From an uncultured Flavobacteriales bacterium (GTDB lineage Bacteria > Bacteroidota > Bacteroidia > Flavobacteriales > BACL11): a stretch of 6,886 nucleotides of DNA. Location: positions 1 through 6,886 of the forward strand of contig CAJWUS010000068.1 in assembly GCA_913047525.1 (NCBI GenBank). Reading direction: 5' to 3'. Positions 1 through 6,458 of this stretch are shown one piece after another. Within the stretch, counting starts at the first letter, position 1; every line of letters starts with the position of its first letter. The position numbers and the translations under genes were made by a program. Under the pieces are notes generated by a model. It was given only the letters and a program-made list of their open reading frames with translations. It ran no database searches and was not told where the DNA came from.

Positions 1-833
1 GAAATACTATCTTGAATGATTTGGCTATCCGTATTCTGAAAGAAGAAAAGTTGGGGGGAAACAAAACAACCGATTGCCTATTTATCAGTTATTCTTCCAC
101 AGATTATATCGGACATCAGTATGGCCCACACGCTCCTGAGCTTGTAAATACTTATATTAAATTAGATATGGACATTGCCAAACTTTTGAAAAGCATTGAG
201 AGCAAAGTGGGCTTTGAAAATGTAATCCTTTTCCTTACTGCTGACCATGGAGTAGTCTCTGAGCCAAAGGAACTTTTGGAGCGAAAAATTCCAGCAGGAT
301 ATTTTGAAAGTACTCCAATGATTGATAGCTTAAAAGTGCGTTTAGCCTCAACTCTTGGAGAGGGAGAATGGGTGAAAAATTATTCTAACAACCAATTATT
401 TTTGAATCATGTTTTAATAAATGAAAAAGGATTAACACTAGAAAATGTGCAACAAATTTGTGCGGATTTCTTGTTGAATATTGATGGAATAAAAAATACT
501 TTTACAGCCAAAAAGATGCACAATAATGAATACCAGAGTTCCTTCCATTCCCTTATTCAAAGAGGGTACAACCAAAAAAGATCAGGAGATGTGATGGTGG
601 CTTTGCAAACAGGATGGATCAGTAAATATTGGGAAAATGGCGGTACCACTCATGGAACATCTTATAGTTACGACACGCATGTTCCTCTTATCTTTTGGGG
701 AGGCAATATCACAAAAGGAACTACCGATAGAAGAGTAAATATTCGTGATATCGCTCCAAGCATAAGCACTATTTTGGGCACTTCATATCCTAATGGTTGC
801 ACAGGAAATCCTATTGTAGAAATTACTGAGTGA
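1..833 (+). CDS. PafA-type alkaline phosphatase family protein, 3' part only (5' end outside window)
   Basis: C-terminal half of an alkaline phosphatase superfamily enzyme (type I phosphodiesterase/nucleotide pyrophosphatase fold) that hydrolyses phosphate monoesters using two zinc ions. The reading frame is open to the left edge (first full codon at 3), so a TTG at 12 is not a credible start. Counting that TTG as residue 1, the visible metal-ligand motifs are D31-Y-I-G-H35, T-A-D78-H79-G and G-T-T-H214-G, followed by a D-T-H-V-P-L-I-F-W-G strand typical of the family. The D-to-D spacing (47) and H-to-H spacing (135) closely match the zinc ligands of Elizabethkingia PafA as I recall them (D305/H309, D352/H353, H486). 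The catalytic Thr, the Lys/Arg phosphate contacts and any signal peptide would lie upstream of the window. Family members are exported to the periplasm or outer surface. The stop codon overlaps the aroB start (GTGA). Family assignment is firm; exact substrate is not known. Confidence 0.9.
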   Translation, partial: NTILNDLAIRILKEEKLGGNKTTDCLFISYSSTDYIGHQYGPHAPELVNTYIKLDMDIAKLLKSIESKVGFENVILFLTADHGVVSEPKELLERKIPAGYFESTPMIDSLKVRLASTLGEGEWVKNYSNNQLFLNHVLINEKGLTLENVQQICADFLLNIDGIKNTFTAKKMHNNEYQSSFHSLIQRGYNQKRSGDVMVALQTGWISKYWENGGTTHGTSYSYDTHVPLIFWGGNITKGTTDRRVNIRDIAPSISTILGTSYPNGCTGNPIVEITE

Positions 834-1819
834 AAGAAATAATTTCAGACAACTATACTGTTTGGATTGGCGATAATTCCCTCTCCAAATTAGATGTTTC
901 ATCTTATTCCAAGGTTGCAATTCTAGTGGATAAAAACACTAAAAGAGATTGCCTGAACAAACATCCAAAACTGAAAAACTCTACAATAATTGAGATTCCT
1001 TCAGGGGAACAAAATAAAACTATTGCTAATTGTAATTTCATTTGGAATAAACTATCAGAACATCATTTTGATAGAAATTCCTTATTGATAAATCTAGGCG
1101 GAGGAGTAATTGGAGATATGGGTGGTTTTTGTGCTTCTACATACAAAAGAGGGATTGATTTTATTCAGATTCCAACTACTCTTCTTGCAATGGTTGATGC
1201 GTCAGTTGGTGGTAAATTAGGAATTGATCTTAATGGACTAAAAAATCAGGTGGGACTTTTTTCGAATCCAAAATCAGTTATTATTAATCCAAAATTTTTA
1301 GACACATTACCAGATAATCAGTTGAGATCAGGGTTTGGAGAAGTTGTAAAGCACGCACTTATTTCAGATAAAAACTTATGGGAAACAATTAGAAATAGTT
1401 CATTTAATGATTTGAATTGGAAAGATATTATAGAAATCTCTGTTAATATTAAGAATAATATCGTTCTTACAGATCCAAAAGAAGATGGTGAAAGAAAGAA
1501 ACTTAATTTTGGGCATACTTTCGGACATGCCATTGAAAGCTATTACATACAAAAAGGAACTCCTATTCTCCATGGTGAAGCAATTTTTATGGGAATAATT
1601 CTAGAATCTGAACTTTCAAGTTTGACAGATTCAGATAAGAATCAGATTAAAAATTATATATTATCTAACTTTCAATTACCACATTTTCCATCAAAATCAG
1701 AACTTTTAACCTTGATGAGAAATGATAAGAAGAACCTTGATGAGAAAATTAATCTCTCTTTATTAAAAGAAATAGGAGATTGCACGATAGATAACTTGTT
1801 CTCAGATAATGAATTATAA
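830..1819 (+). CDS. aroB: 3-dehydroquinate synthase
   Basis: Cytoplasmic NAD- and metal-dependent enzyme that converts DAHP to 3-dehydroquinate, step 2 of the shikimate pathway. Seen: nucleotide-binding GGGVIGDMGGF (residues 90-100), the IPTTLLAMVDASVGGK segment (114-129, with D123 and K129), metal ligands E171 in GFGEVVKH, H229 in NFGHTFGHAIE and H248 in LHGE, and a late N-D-K300-K. These match the zinc triad E194/H271/H287 of the Aspergillus enzyme by spacing (H229 and H248 are 19 apart, against 16 there). At 329 residues it is somewhat shorter than the usual 345-365, mainly at the N terminus and C-terminal helical region, but every catalytic motif is present. The start is GTG at 830, embedded in the phosphatase stop (GTGA), which suggests translational coupling. 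No Shine-Dalgarno is evident. The gene overlaps aroA by 11 nt at its 3' end. Identity is very secure. Confidence 0.97.
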   Translation: MKEIISDNYTVWIGDNSLSKLDVSSYSKVAILVDKNTKRDCLNKHPKLKNSTIIEIPSGEQNKTIANCNFIWNKLSEHHFDRNSLLINLGGGVIGDMGGFCASTYKRGIDFIQIPTTLLAMVDASVGGKLGIDLNGLKNQVGLFSNPKSVIINPKFLDTLPDNQLRSGFGEVVKHALISDKNLWETIRNSSFNDLNWKDIIEISVNIKNNIVLTDPKEDGERKKLNFGHTFGHAIESYYIQKGTPILHGEAIFMGIILESELSSLTDSDKNQIKNYILSNFQLPHFPSKSELLTLMRNDKKNLDEKINLSLLKEIGDCTIDNLFSDNEL

Positions 1820-2990
1820 GGTTTCACATCCCACTAAAGTAGTAAATTGTGAAATAGATTTACCCTCATCAAAAAGTATCTCAAATCGATTACTAATAAT
1901 TCAAGCGCTTTGTAAAGAAAACTTTACAATAGAAAATCTATCAGATTCTGATGATACAATTAGTTTACAAAAAGCATTAGTTAATAATACCAAAACTATT
2001 GATGTTGGTGCAGCCGGCACTACTTTTCGTTTCTTAACTGCTTATCTTGCTATAAGAGAAGGAAAGGAATGTATTTTAACTGGAACTGATAGAATGAAAG
2101 AAAGACCCATTATAGAACTGGTTGGGGCATTACAAAGTTTAGGTGCAAAAATAAAATATACAGAAAAAGAGGGGGGCCCTCCATTAAAGATAATAGGAAA
2201 AGATTTGAGAGGAGGAAAAATCACCATTGATGGGAGTGTTAGTTCTCAATTTATTTCGGCTTTACTACTAATTGCTCCAACTCTAAAAAATGGATTAAAT
2301 CTTAAAATTGAGGGTGAAATTGTTTCGAAACCTTACATCAACATGACTTTGAAACTCATGCAAGAATTTGGAGGAGAGAGTAGTTGGAATGGTAACACAA
2401 TTGAAGTAAAACCTCAAAATTATATTGCTAAAAACTTTGAAGTAGAATCGGATTGGTCTGCAGCAACATTTTGGTTTGAGATAGCAGCTCTTTCTAAAAG
2501 TTGTAACATTAAACTATACAGACTTTCTGAAAAATCTATTCAAGGAGATAAAAAAGCAACTGCTATTTTCAAGAAGTTGGGAGTCTCTTCTGTTTCTGAA
2601 AATAACACTTTAATCCTGACAAAAAACAAGAATATTAATTTTCCAAAACACATCAACTTATTAGCAATACCTGATTTATATCAACCACTAAAATGCACGC
2701 TTTTTGCAGTAAATAATAATCCGGAAATAAAAGGAATACAAACCTTAAAGGATAAAGAAACAAATAGAATAGATGCAGTAGAAAAGGAACTAATAAAGCT
2801 CACTTCTTCTAAAATAATTGAAACTTATAAGGACCATAGAATGGCTATGAGTTTTGCTCCTTTATCTTTAAAATTTGGAGAAATACAAATCAATAATGCA
2901 GAAGTTGTAAGTAAATCCTATCCAAATTTCTGGAAAGATCTAGAAAAAGGAGGGTTTAAAATATTTCCTTTAACTGACTCAAACAACTAA
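1809..2990 (+). CDS. aroA: 3-phosphoshikimate 1-carboxyvinyltransferase (EPSP synthase)
   Basis: Transfers the enolpyruvyl group of PEP to shikimate-3-phosphate, step 6 of the shikimate pathway, in the cytoplasm. It is 393 residues, shorter than E. coli AroA (427) but complete. Seen, with E. coli equivalents: K22-S-I-S-N-R27 (K22/S23/R27), LSDSDDT (44-50), the glyphosate loop G-A-A-G70-T71-T-F-R74-F75-L (G96, T97, R100, P101), T-D-R-M-K-E-R-P (93-100), S-S-Q147-F (Q171), I-P-D289 (catalytic D313), K-E317-T-N-R320 (E341, R344), D-H-R344-M-A (R386) and S-K369-S-Y-P (K411). Two positions differ from the common pattern: F75 where E. coli has P101, and N319 in the usual KETDR. The ATG at 1809 lies inside the last codons of aroB, so coupled translation is likely. 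The 3' end runs 35 nt into the opposite-strand HAD gene, with no strong terminator between them. Confidence 0.97.
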   Translation: MNYKVSHPTKVVNCEIDLPSSKSISNRLLIIQALCKENFTIENLSDSDDTISLQKALVNNTKTIDVGAAGTTFRFLTAYLAIREGKECILTGTDRMKERPIIELVGALQSLGAKIKYTEKEGGPPLKIIGKDLRGGKITIDGSVSSQFISALLLIAPTLKNGLNLKIEGEIVSKPYINMTLKLMQEFGGESSWNGNTIEVKPQNYIAKNFEVESDWSAATFWFEIAALSKSCNIKLYRLSEKSIQGDKKATAIFKKLGVSSVSENNTLILTKNKNINFPKHINLLAIPDLYQPLKCTLFAVNNNPEIKGIQTLKDKETNRIDAVEKELIKLTSSKIIETYKDHRMAMSFAPLSLKFGEIQINNAEVVSKSYPNFWKDLEKGGFKIFPLTDSNN

Positions 2991-3648
2991 TTTCAAAAGC
3001 AACTTTTTCAGTATGCTTTTCACTATTCGGATTAAAATATATACCATCTATTCCGAGATTTTGACAGCCAATAATATCTACTTTCAAATCATCTCCAACA
3101 TAAACACTTTCGCTTGATCTTGCATTTGCAGTTTCTAAGGCAAACTCAAATATTTTAGGATTTGGCTTCATTACTCCAATTTGCTCAGAAGTAATAATAG
3201 AATCAAAGTATTTTGTCAAATTGGCATGCTTTAATTTTACATGCTGCACTTTATGAAATCCGTTTGTAATGATGTGTAGTTTATATTTACCAAAAAGATA
3301 ATCCAACACTTCTGTACTAGATGGAAATAATTGATTTTTTTTAGGACAAATGGAAATATATTGTTCCCCAATTGCTGCTGCAAGAACAGAATTCTGTATT
3401 CCAAAATCAGATAATGCCCTTTGAAATCGTTCTCTTCTTAAGTCTTTTTGTGAAATTTCTCCAACTCTGTAAAGTCCCCACAATTTTTCATTATGTGCTT
3501 TGTAAATTTGGATAAATTTATCTGCATTTGGGATTCCTTTCTCTTTTAAATGAAATGTGGAAAATAATTCCTCTAATGTGCTATGGGAATTGGTTTCGAA
3601 ATCCCAAAGTGTTCTGTCTAAATCGAAAAAGATATGTCTAATTTTCAT
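2956..3648 (-). CDS. yjjG: YjjG-family HAD hydrolase, probable noncanonical pyrimidine nucleotidase
   Basis: HAD-superfamily phosphatase of 230 residues. All four HAD motifs are visible: I, F-F-D9-L-D11-R-T at the N terminus (Asp nucleophile and acid/base); II, T128 in H-I-I-T-N-G-F; III, K161 in V-M-K-P-N-P-K-I-F; IV, G-D186-D187-L-K-V-D191. The alpha-helical cap lies around residues 17-100 and contains N-E-K-L-W-G-L-Y-R-x-G-E-I, which closely resembles E. coli YjjG, as do the motif II and III surroundings. YjjG removes phosphate from noncanonical pyrimidine nucleoside monophosphates such as 5-halogenated UMP/dUMP, and also acts on dUMP and dTMP. The ATG directly abuts the upp stop (TAAATG, zero spacing), and a GAGAAG six nt upstream could serve as a ribosome site. 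Being last in a cluster right after upp fits a pyrimidine house-cleaning role. Family is firm; in vivo substrate is inferred. Confidence 0.88.
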   Translation of the reverse strand: MKIRHIFFDLDRTLWDFETNSHSTLEELFSTFHLKEKGIPNADKFIQIYKAHNEKLWGLYRVGEISQKDLRRERFQRALSDFGIQNSVLAAAIGEQYISICPKKNQLFPSSTEVLDYLFGKYKLHIITNGFHKVQHVKLKHANLTKYFDSIITSEQIGVMKPNPKIFEFALETANARSSESVYVGDDLKVDIIGCQNLGIDGIYFNPNSEKHTEKVAFEISCLSQLKEIF

Positions 3649-4302
3649 TTAAATCTTCTCACCAAAAGCCAAATCACCTGCATCTCCAAGTCCTGGGACA
3701 ATATAGGATTGTGCAGTCATTTCAGCATCTTCCCCTCCAAGCCAAAGGGTGCAATTTTGCATGGGAATATTCTCTTTTACATAATCCACTCCTTCTGCAG
3801 ATGCAATAATTGCAACAATATGAATATGTTTTGGGTTTCCTTTGCTCATTATAGCTTCCATTGCTAAAATCATGGAAGAGCCACTCGCTAACATTGGATC
3901 GCATAAAATAATGGTTTCATCATCTAGATTAGGAGAGGACATATATTCAATCTTTACTTCAAAATCACCATTCTTTTTATGTTTTCGATAAGCTGAAATA
4001 AAACAATTATCGGAACTATCAAAGTAGTTTAAAAATCCTTGATGCAAAGGCAATCCTGCTCTTAAAATGGTAGCAAGAACTGGTTTTTCTGTCATTAAAC
4101 TTTCTGTTGAAATACCAAGGGGAGTAGTGATATCTTTGCTTTTATACTCCATTTCTTTGCTGATTTCATAAGCAAAAATCTCCCCAATTCTTTCAATATT
4201 TCTTCTAAAACGCATAGCATCATTTTGAATTTCTACATCTCTTATCTCTCGAATAAAGTGATTGAAAATAGAATTCTGTTTTCCTAAGTGAATTGTTCTC
4301 AT
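3649..4302 (-). CDS. upp: uracil phosphoribosyltransferase
   Basis: Salvages uracil with PRPP to make UMP and pyrophosphate, in the cytoplasm. At 217 residues it is close to the usual 206-217 length. Seen: I-L-R-A-G-L-P-L-H-Q-G (79-89), the conserved A-Y-R-K-H region (104-108), the PRPP-binding loop C-D-P-M-L-A-S-G-S-S (134-143), and the uracil-binding C terminus V-P-G-L-G-D-A-G-D (202-210) followed by a short F-G tail. The Bacteroidota-type PRPP loop has A-S-G-S-S where E. coli has A-T-G-G-S. The ATG at 4302 lies 3 nt after the stop of the upstream FemAB-like gene, with GAGAAG nine nt before it. The stop abuts the start of the YjjG-like gene. Upp and a pyrimidine nucleotidase side by side make a coherent salvage pair. 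No separate promoter is apparent, so expression probably comes from the upstream cluster. Confidence 0.96.
   Translation of the reverse strand: MRTIHLGKQNSIFNHFIREIRDVEIQNDAMRFRRNIERIGEIFAYEISKEMEYKSKDITTPLGISTESLMTEKPVLATILRAGLPLHQGFLNYFDSSDNCFISAYRKHKKNGDFEVKIEYMSSPNLDDETIILCDPMLASGSSMILAMEAIMSKGNPKHIHIVAIIASAEGVDYVKENIPMQNCTLWLGGEDAEMTAQSYIVPGLGDAGDLAFGEKI
3655..3660 (-). promoter_or_regulatory. probable ribosome binding site of the YjjG-like gene, inside the end of upp
   Basis: GAGAAG on the minus strand, six nt before the ATG, formed by the Glu-Lys codons just before the Ile codon and stop of upp. It is the same hexamer as before upp itself. The match to anti-Shine-Dalgarno is partial, so this is a positional inference. 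Confidence 0.4.
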
Positions 4303-4305
4303 TTT

Positions 4306-5157
4306 TTATATCTTCTCTATTAAATAATAGCATTTTTTCTCTGCCCCAAATGAAGCGTAAAATCGTGCCAAGGAAGGAATCATTGAACCTTCAAAGTCCA
4401 AAATTAAGGAATCTTTCTTAAAATTTTCAATATAAGTGTCAATTAAAAAATGGTTTGCCCCTATTTCCTTTGCAGTTTTGTTAGATGCTGAAAACAAAAA
4501 AACAGACTTTTTAAGGCAATTGGTAAAAAAGGCTGCACTTATTAGCTTTCCTTCTTTATACACCCCCAAACAACTTCCTTTTTCTTTTTGATGTATTTTA
4601 TCTAGTAACTCTAATAATGTAGAATAAGCTTTGCTGTTTAATTCTGCAACTTCTTTTGCTTTATTTTCTTTAAATAATTGAATGAGTGCACTGCTTTCAC
4701 ACTTTTTTATTTGCAAATCGTGCTGTGCAGCTTTTTTCAAATTTCTTTTCACATTCTGAGAGTATTTTTTTCTAACCTCTTCAACATCATCAGAAATATC
4801 TAATTCAAAATTATCTTTTATTTTGGCATTATCTAATTGATTATGAATTTGCAAACTCCTTATCCATACTTTTTTTGGAATAGCTTTCAAAAAAGATTTC
4901 ACATCCTCTAAATCATTAACAGAAAATAACCCTAATTTTTGGGTAAACAAAGGTTGAGAAATGTAAGAAATTCCCAATCTCTTCTTTATTGGTAATGGAA
5001 AAATAGCTTTATAATCCTCTTTAACTAAAGCAGACCAATTAGGTGAAACAATATCCAAATACCAAGTGTAAGCATAAATCAATTCATTTTGGGAATCCGC
5101 CACACAGCTATCCCATTTTCTTTTATCAATTTTATTATTTGCATAAAGCTTAATCAC
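4306..5157 (-). CDS. FemAB/GNAT-like acyltransferase of unknown substrate
   Basis: A 283-residue protein without a signal peptide or membrane segment, so probably cytoplasmic. It resembles FemAB-type members of the GNAT superfamily. The indicators are a basic Y-S-Q-N-V-K-R-N-L-K-K-A segment (132-143), like the helix joining the two acyltransferase halves in FemAB proteins, a C-L-G-V-Y-x-x-G-K-L-I-S-A-A-F-F strand pair (196-211), a helix containing G-A-N-H-F-L-I-D (233-240), and the C-terminal L-D-F-E-G-S-M-I-P-S-L-A-R-F-Y-A-S-F-G-A signature (253-272), which resembles the end of FemAB-related proteins. Family relatives transfer amino acids or acyl groups to peptidoglycan precursors, polysaccharides or lipids. 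The start is GTG at 5157 within the deacetylase stop (GTGA, 4-nt overlap). Coupling to a deacetylase-like gene suggests joint action on an envelope polymer, but this is inference. It ends in E-K-I-stop, the same ending as Upp. Confidence 0.65.
   Translation of the reverse strand: MIKLYANNKIDKRKWDSCVADSQNELIYAYTWYLDIVSPNWSALVKEDYKAIFPLPIKKRLGISYISQPLFTQKLGLFSVNDLEDVKSFLKAIPKKVWIRSLQIHNQLDNAKIKDNFELDISDDVEEVRKKYSQNVKRNLKKAAQHDLQIKKCESSALIQLFKENKAKEVAELNSKAYSTLLELLDKIHQKEKGSCLGVYKEGKLISAAFFTNCLKKSVFLFSASNKTAKEIGANHFLIDTYIENFKKDSLILDFEGSMIPSLARFYASFGAEKKCYYLIEKI
4312..4317 (-). promoter_or_regulatory. probable ribosome binding site of upp, inside the end of the FemAB-like gene
   Basis: GAGAAG on the minus strand, nine nt before the upp ATG. 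It is made by the last two Glu-Lys codons of the upstream gene. It is a purine-rich, imperfect Shine-Dalgarno; the spacing is suitable and the same hexamer precedes the next gene. Function is inferred from position only. Confidence 0.4.
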
Positions 5158-6458
5158 GATTGTGCCACTTTAATCATTTCCTTGTAAACGCTTTCCCAGC
5201 CCTCCCATTGTTTGTAATTGCTGAAAGTATCGTTATGCCAAAGCGAAATAAAGGTGCCATTTACATTTTTTACTTCTTCAATTAATGCAGAGATTTGAGC
5301 AATGGATTTTGCAGGGGACAATTTTAGATAATAGAATAGCGTAGCATCCATCACAGCAAAAGGGTGAATTTTTATGGGGAGAATGGTTTCTGTGTCTAAA
5401 TTATAGAAGGTATAAGCCGAGCAAATACTGGCACGAAAACCAATTGCAGAAGCAAAGCCCATAGTATAATCATCCCTTATTCCAAGATCTACTAATTGAT
5501 TGTACGTTTCAGGAATCGTGAGCTTTAAGAAATGCTGTCTGCTTTTAGTAACTTCCCTTTTTGTAATCCCTTCCAATCGCTTTATTTCTTTGGGTAATTT
5601 AGCAAAATTAGTGTTTGAGCCATAGGAAGGATGAATGCCAATTGAGGCGTAATCGGCTAGGCGTTTTATTAGAAGTTGAAACTTCCTTTTTGTAAAAGAA
5701 ATATTTTTGTCGTTTAATCCATAATCGGCCAAAAGAATAAAATAAATAACTTTTAAATTATATTCTTTCTGCAATTTTAGTTGAGTATCATAAGTATCGT
5801 AAGGGTCTTTCTTTTTGCCTGAAAGGACAGCAAACCTTTGCTGAATACCATTAAAATCAAAATTGAAAAGAGAGGCAAAAAACCCAGCTAATGAGCGAAC
5901 AAATCCTTTTTCCAAATAATAAAAAGCATTGTCAATATCAATAGTGGAAATGTAATTATAAGTAGGAGAGATCACCTCTAAATCAGGGTGCTTTTGTTTA
6001 ATCTTTTGCATTAATGAATTTGCCCAAATATTGATTAATGGCTTTTGCAGAAAATCATGTTTGTAGGCTAAAGAATTTTCTGCTTGAAACCTCTGATGAA
6101 TATCTTTTACAGAAGGTAAATATTCTTCATACCGACTCACTAAATAAAAACTTGCAGAAAAAACATCAAAACCCATACTACTATCAGATTGTGATTGAAA
6201 AAAAGCAGGGATATTATTTTGGGGACTCACATTTATATCCTGCTGATTGATTCCCTTTTCATTTAACAATCCTATACTTTCAATGAAGATCTCATCCTCA
6301 AAACTAGTATTGGAATAATTCAATTTTGCCGCATCAAATGCCTTAAATTCATCCTCTCTCTCGGTTATCTGAAATTTAATTTGATAAATTTCATTAAAAA
6401 AAAGCTTAAAAATATACTTATGCCTGGAAGTTATTTTGGGTGTGTAGATAAGTAGCAT
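5154..6458 (-). CDS. polysaccharide deacetylase-like protein with N-terminal extension (DUF7033 type)
   Basis: A 434-residue protein. The first ~165 residues form an extension like the domain found before many Bacteroidota deacetylases (DUF7033, from memory), containing F-D-V-F-S-A-S-F-Y-L-V-S-R-Y-E-E-Y (97-113). The NodB-like part follows: S-T-I-D174-I-D176-N (metal/catalytic Asp motif), I-G-I-H276-P-S-Y-G-S281 (His motif), a third region R307-Q-H309-F near Y-T-M-G-F-A-S-A-I-G-F-R (331-342), P-F-A-V-M-D (366-371), and the terminal S-L-W-H408-N-D. Classical enzymes remove N- or O-acetyl groups from glycans, using a metal held by Asp and His. No signal peptide is seen (it begins M-L-L-I-Y-T-P-K), so a cytoplasmic or lipid-linked precursor substrate is possible. 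The ATG at 6458 follows the rpsT terminator, making this the first gene of the cluster. No clear Shine-Dalgarno or consensus promoter is visible upstream. Activity is not proven from sequence. Confidence 0.75.
   Translation of the reverse strand: MLLIYTPKITSRHKYIFKLFFNEIYQIKFQITEREDEFKAFDAAKLNYSNTSFEDEIFIESIGLLNEKGINQQDINVSPQNNIPAFFQSQSDSSMGFDVFSASFYLVSRYEEYLPSVKDIHQRFQAENSLAYKHDFLQKPLINIWANSLMQKIKQKHPDLEVISPTYNYISTIDIDNAFYYLEKGFVRSLAGFFASLFNFDFNGIQQRFAVLSGKKKDPYDTYDTQLKLQKEYNLKVIYFILLADYGLNDKNISFTKRKFQLLIKRLADYASIGIHPSYGSNTNFAKLPKEIKRLEGITKREVTKSRQHFLKLTIPETYNQLVDLGIRDDYTMGFASAIGFRASICSAYTFYNLDTETILPIKIHPFAVMDATLFYYLKLSPAKSIAQISALIEEVKNVNGTFISLWHNDTFSNYKQWEGWESVYKEMIKVAQS

Noticed and set aside
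12..14. TTG as a start codon for the phosphatase
   Set aside because: The frame stays open to the window edge and the family needs an N-terminal half with the catalytic Thr; this is an internal Leu codon.
1318..1533. 71-residue minus-strand open frame
   Set aside because: Lies wholly inside aroB on the opposite strand, low-complexity Ser/Leu/Phe composition, no recognisable motif.
2171..2182. G/C-rich run GGGGGGCCCTCC in AT-rich DNA, and another six-G run at 53-58
   Set aside because: Considered as phase-variable or frameshift tracts, but both frames are intact, six Gs is short for slippage, and the first simply encodes the conserved G-G-P-P-L of AroA.
2042..2227. 61-residue minus-strand open frame
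   Set aside because: Antisense to conserved aroA motifs; no independent support.
2947..2972. AAAGGA...TCCTTT inverted repeat around the aroA 3' end
   Set aside because: Six weak pairs, 14-nt loop and no T-tract in either direction; not a credible terminator.
3634..3904. Short open frames on both strands over the upp 3' half
   Set aside because: They overlap the clearly conserved PRPP and uracil-binding regions of upp in other frames and show no family features.
6038..6250. 70-residue plus-strand open frame
   Set aside because: Antisense to the deacetylase-like gene with no motif or ribosome site; a shadow frame.
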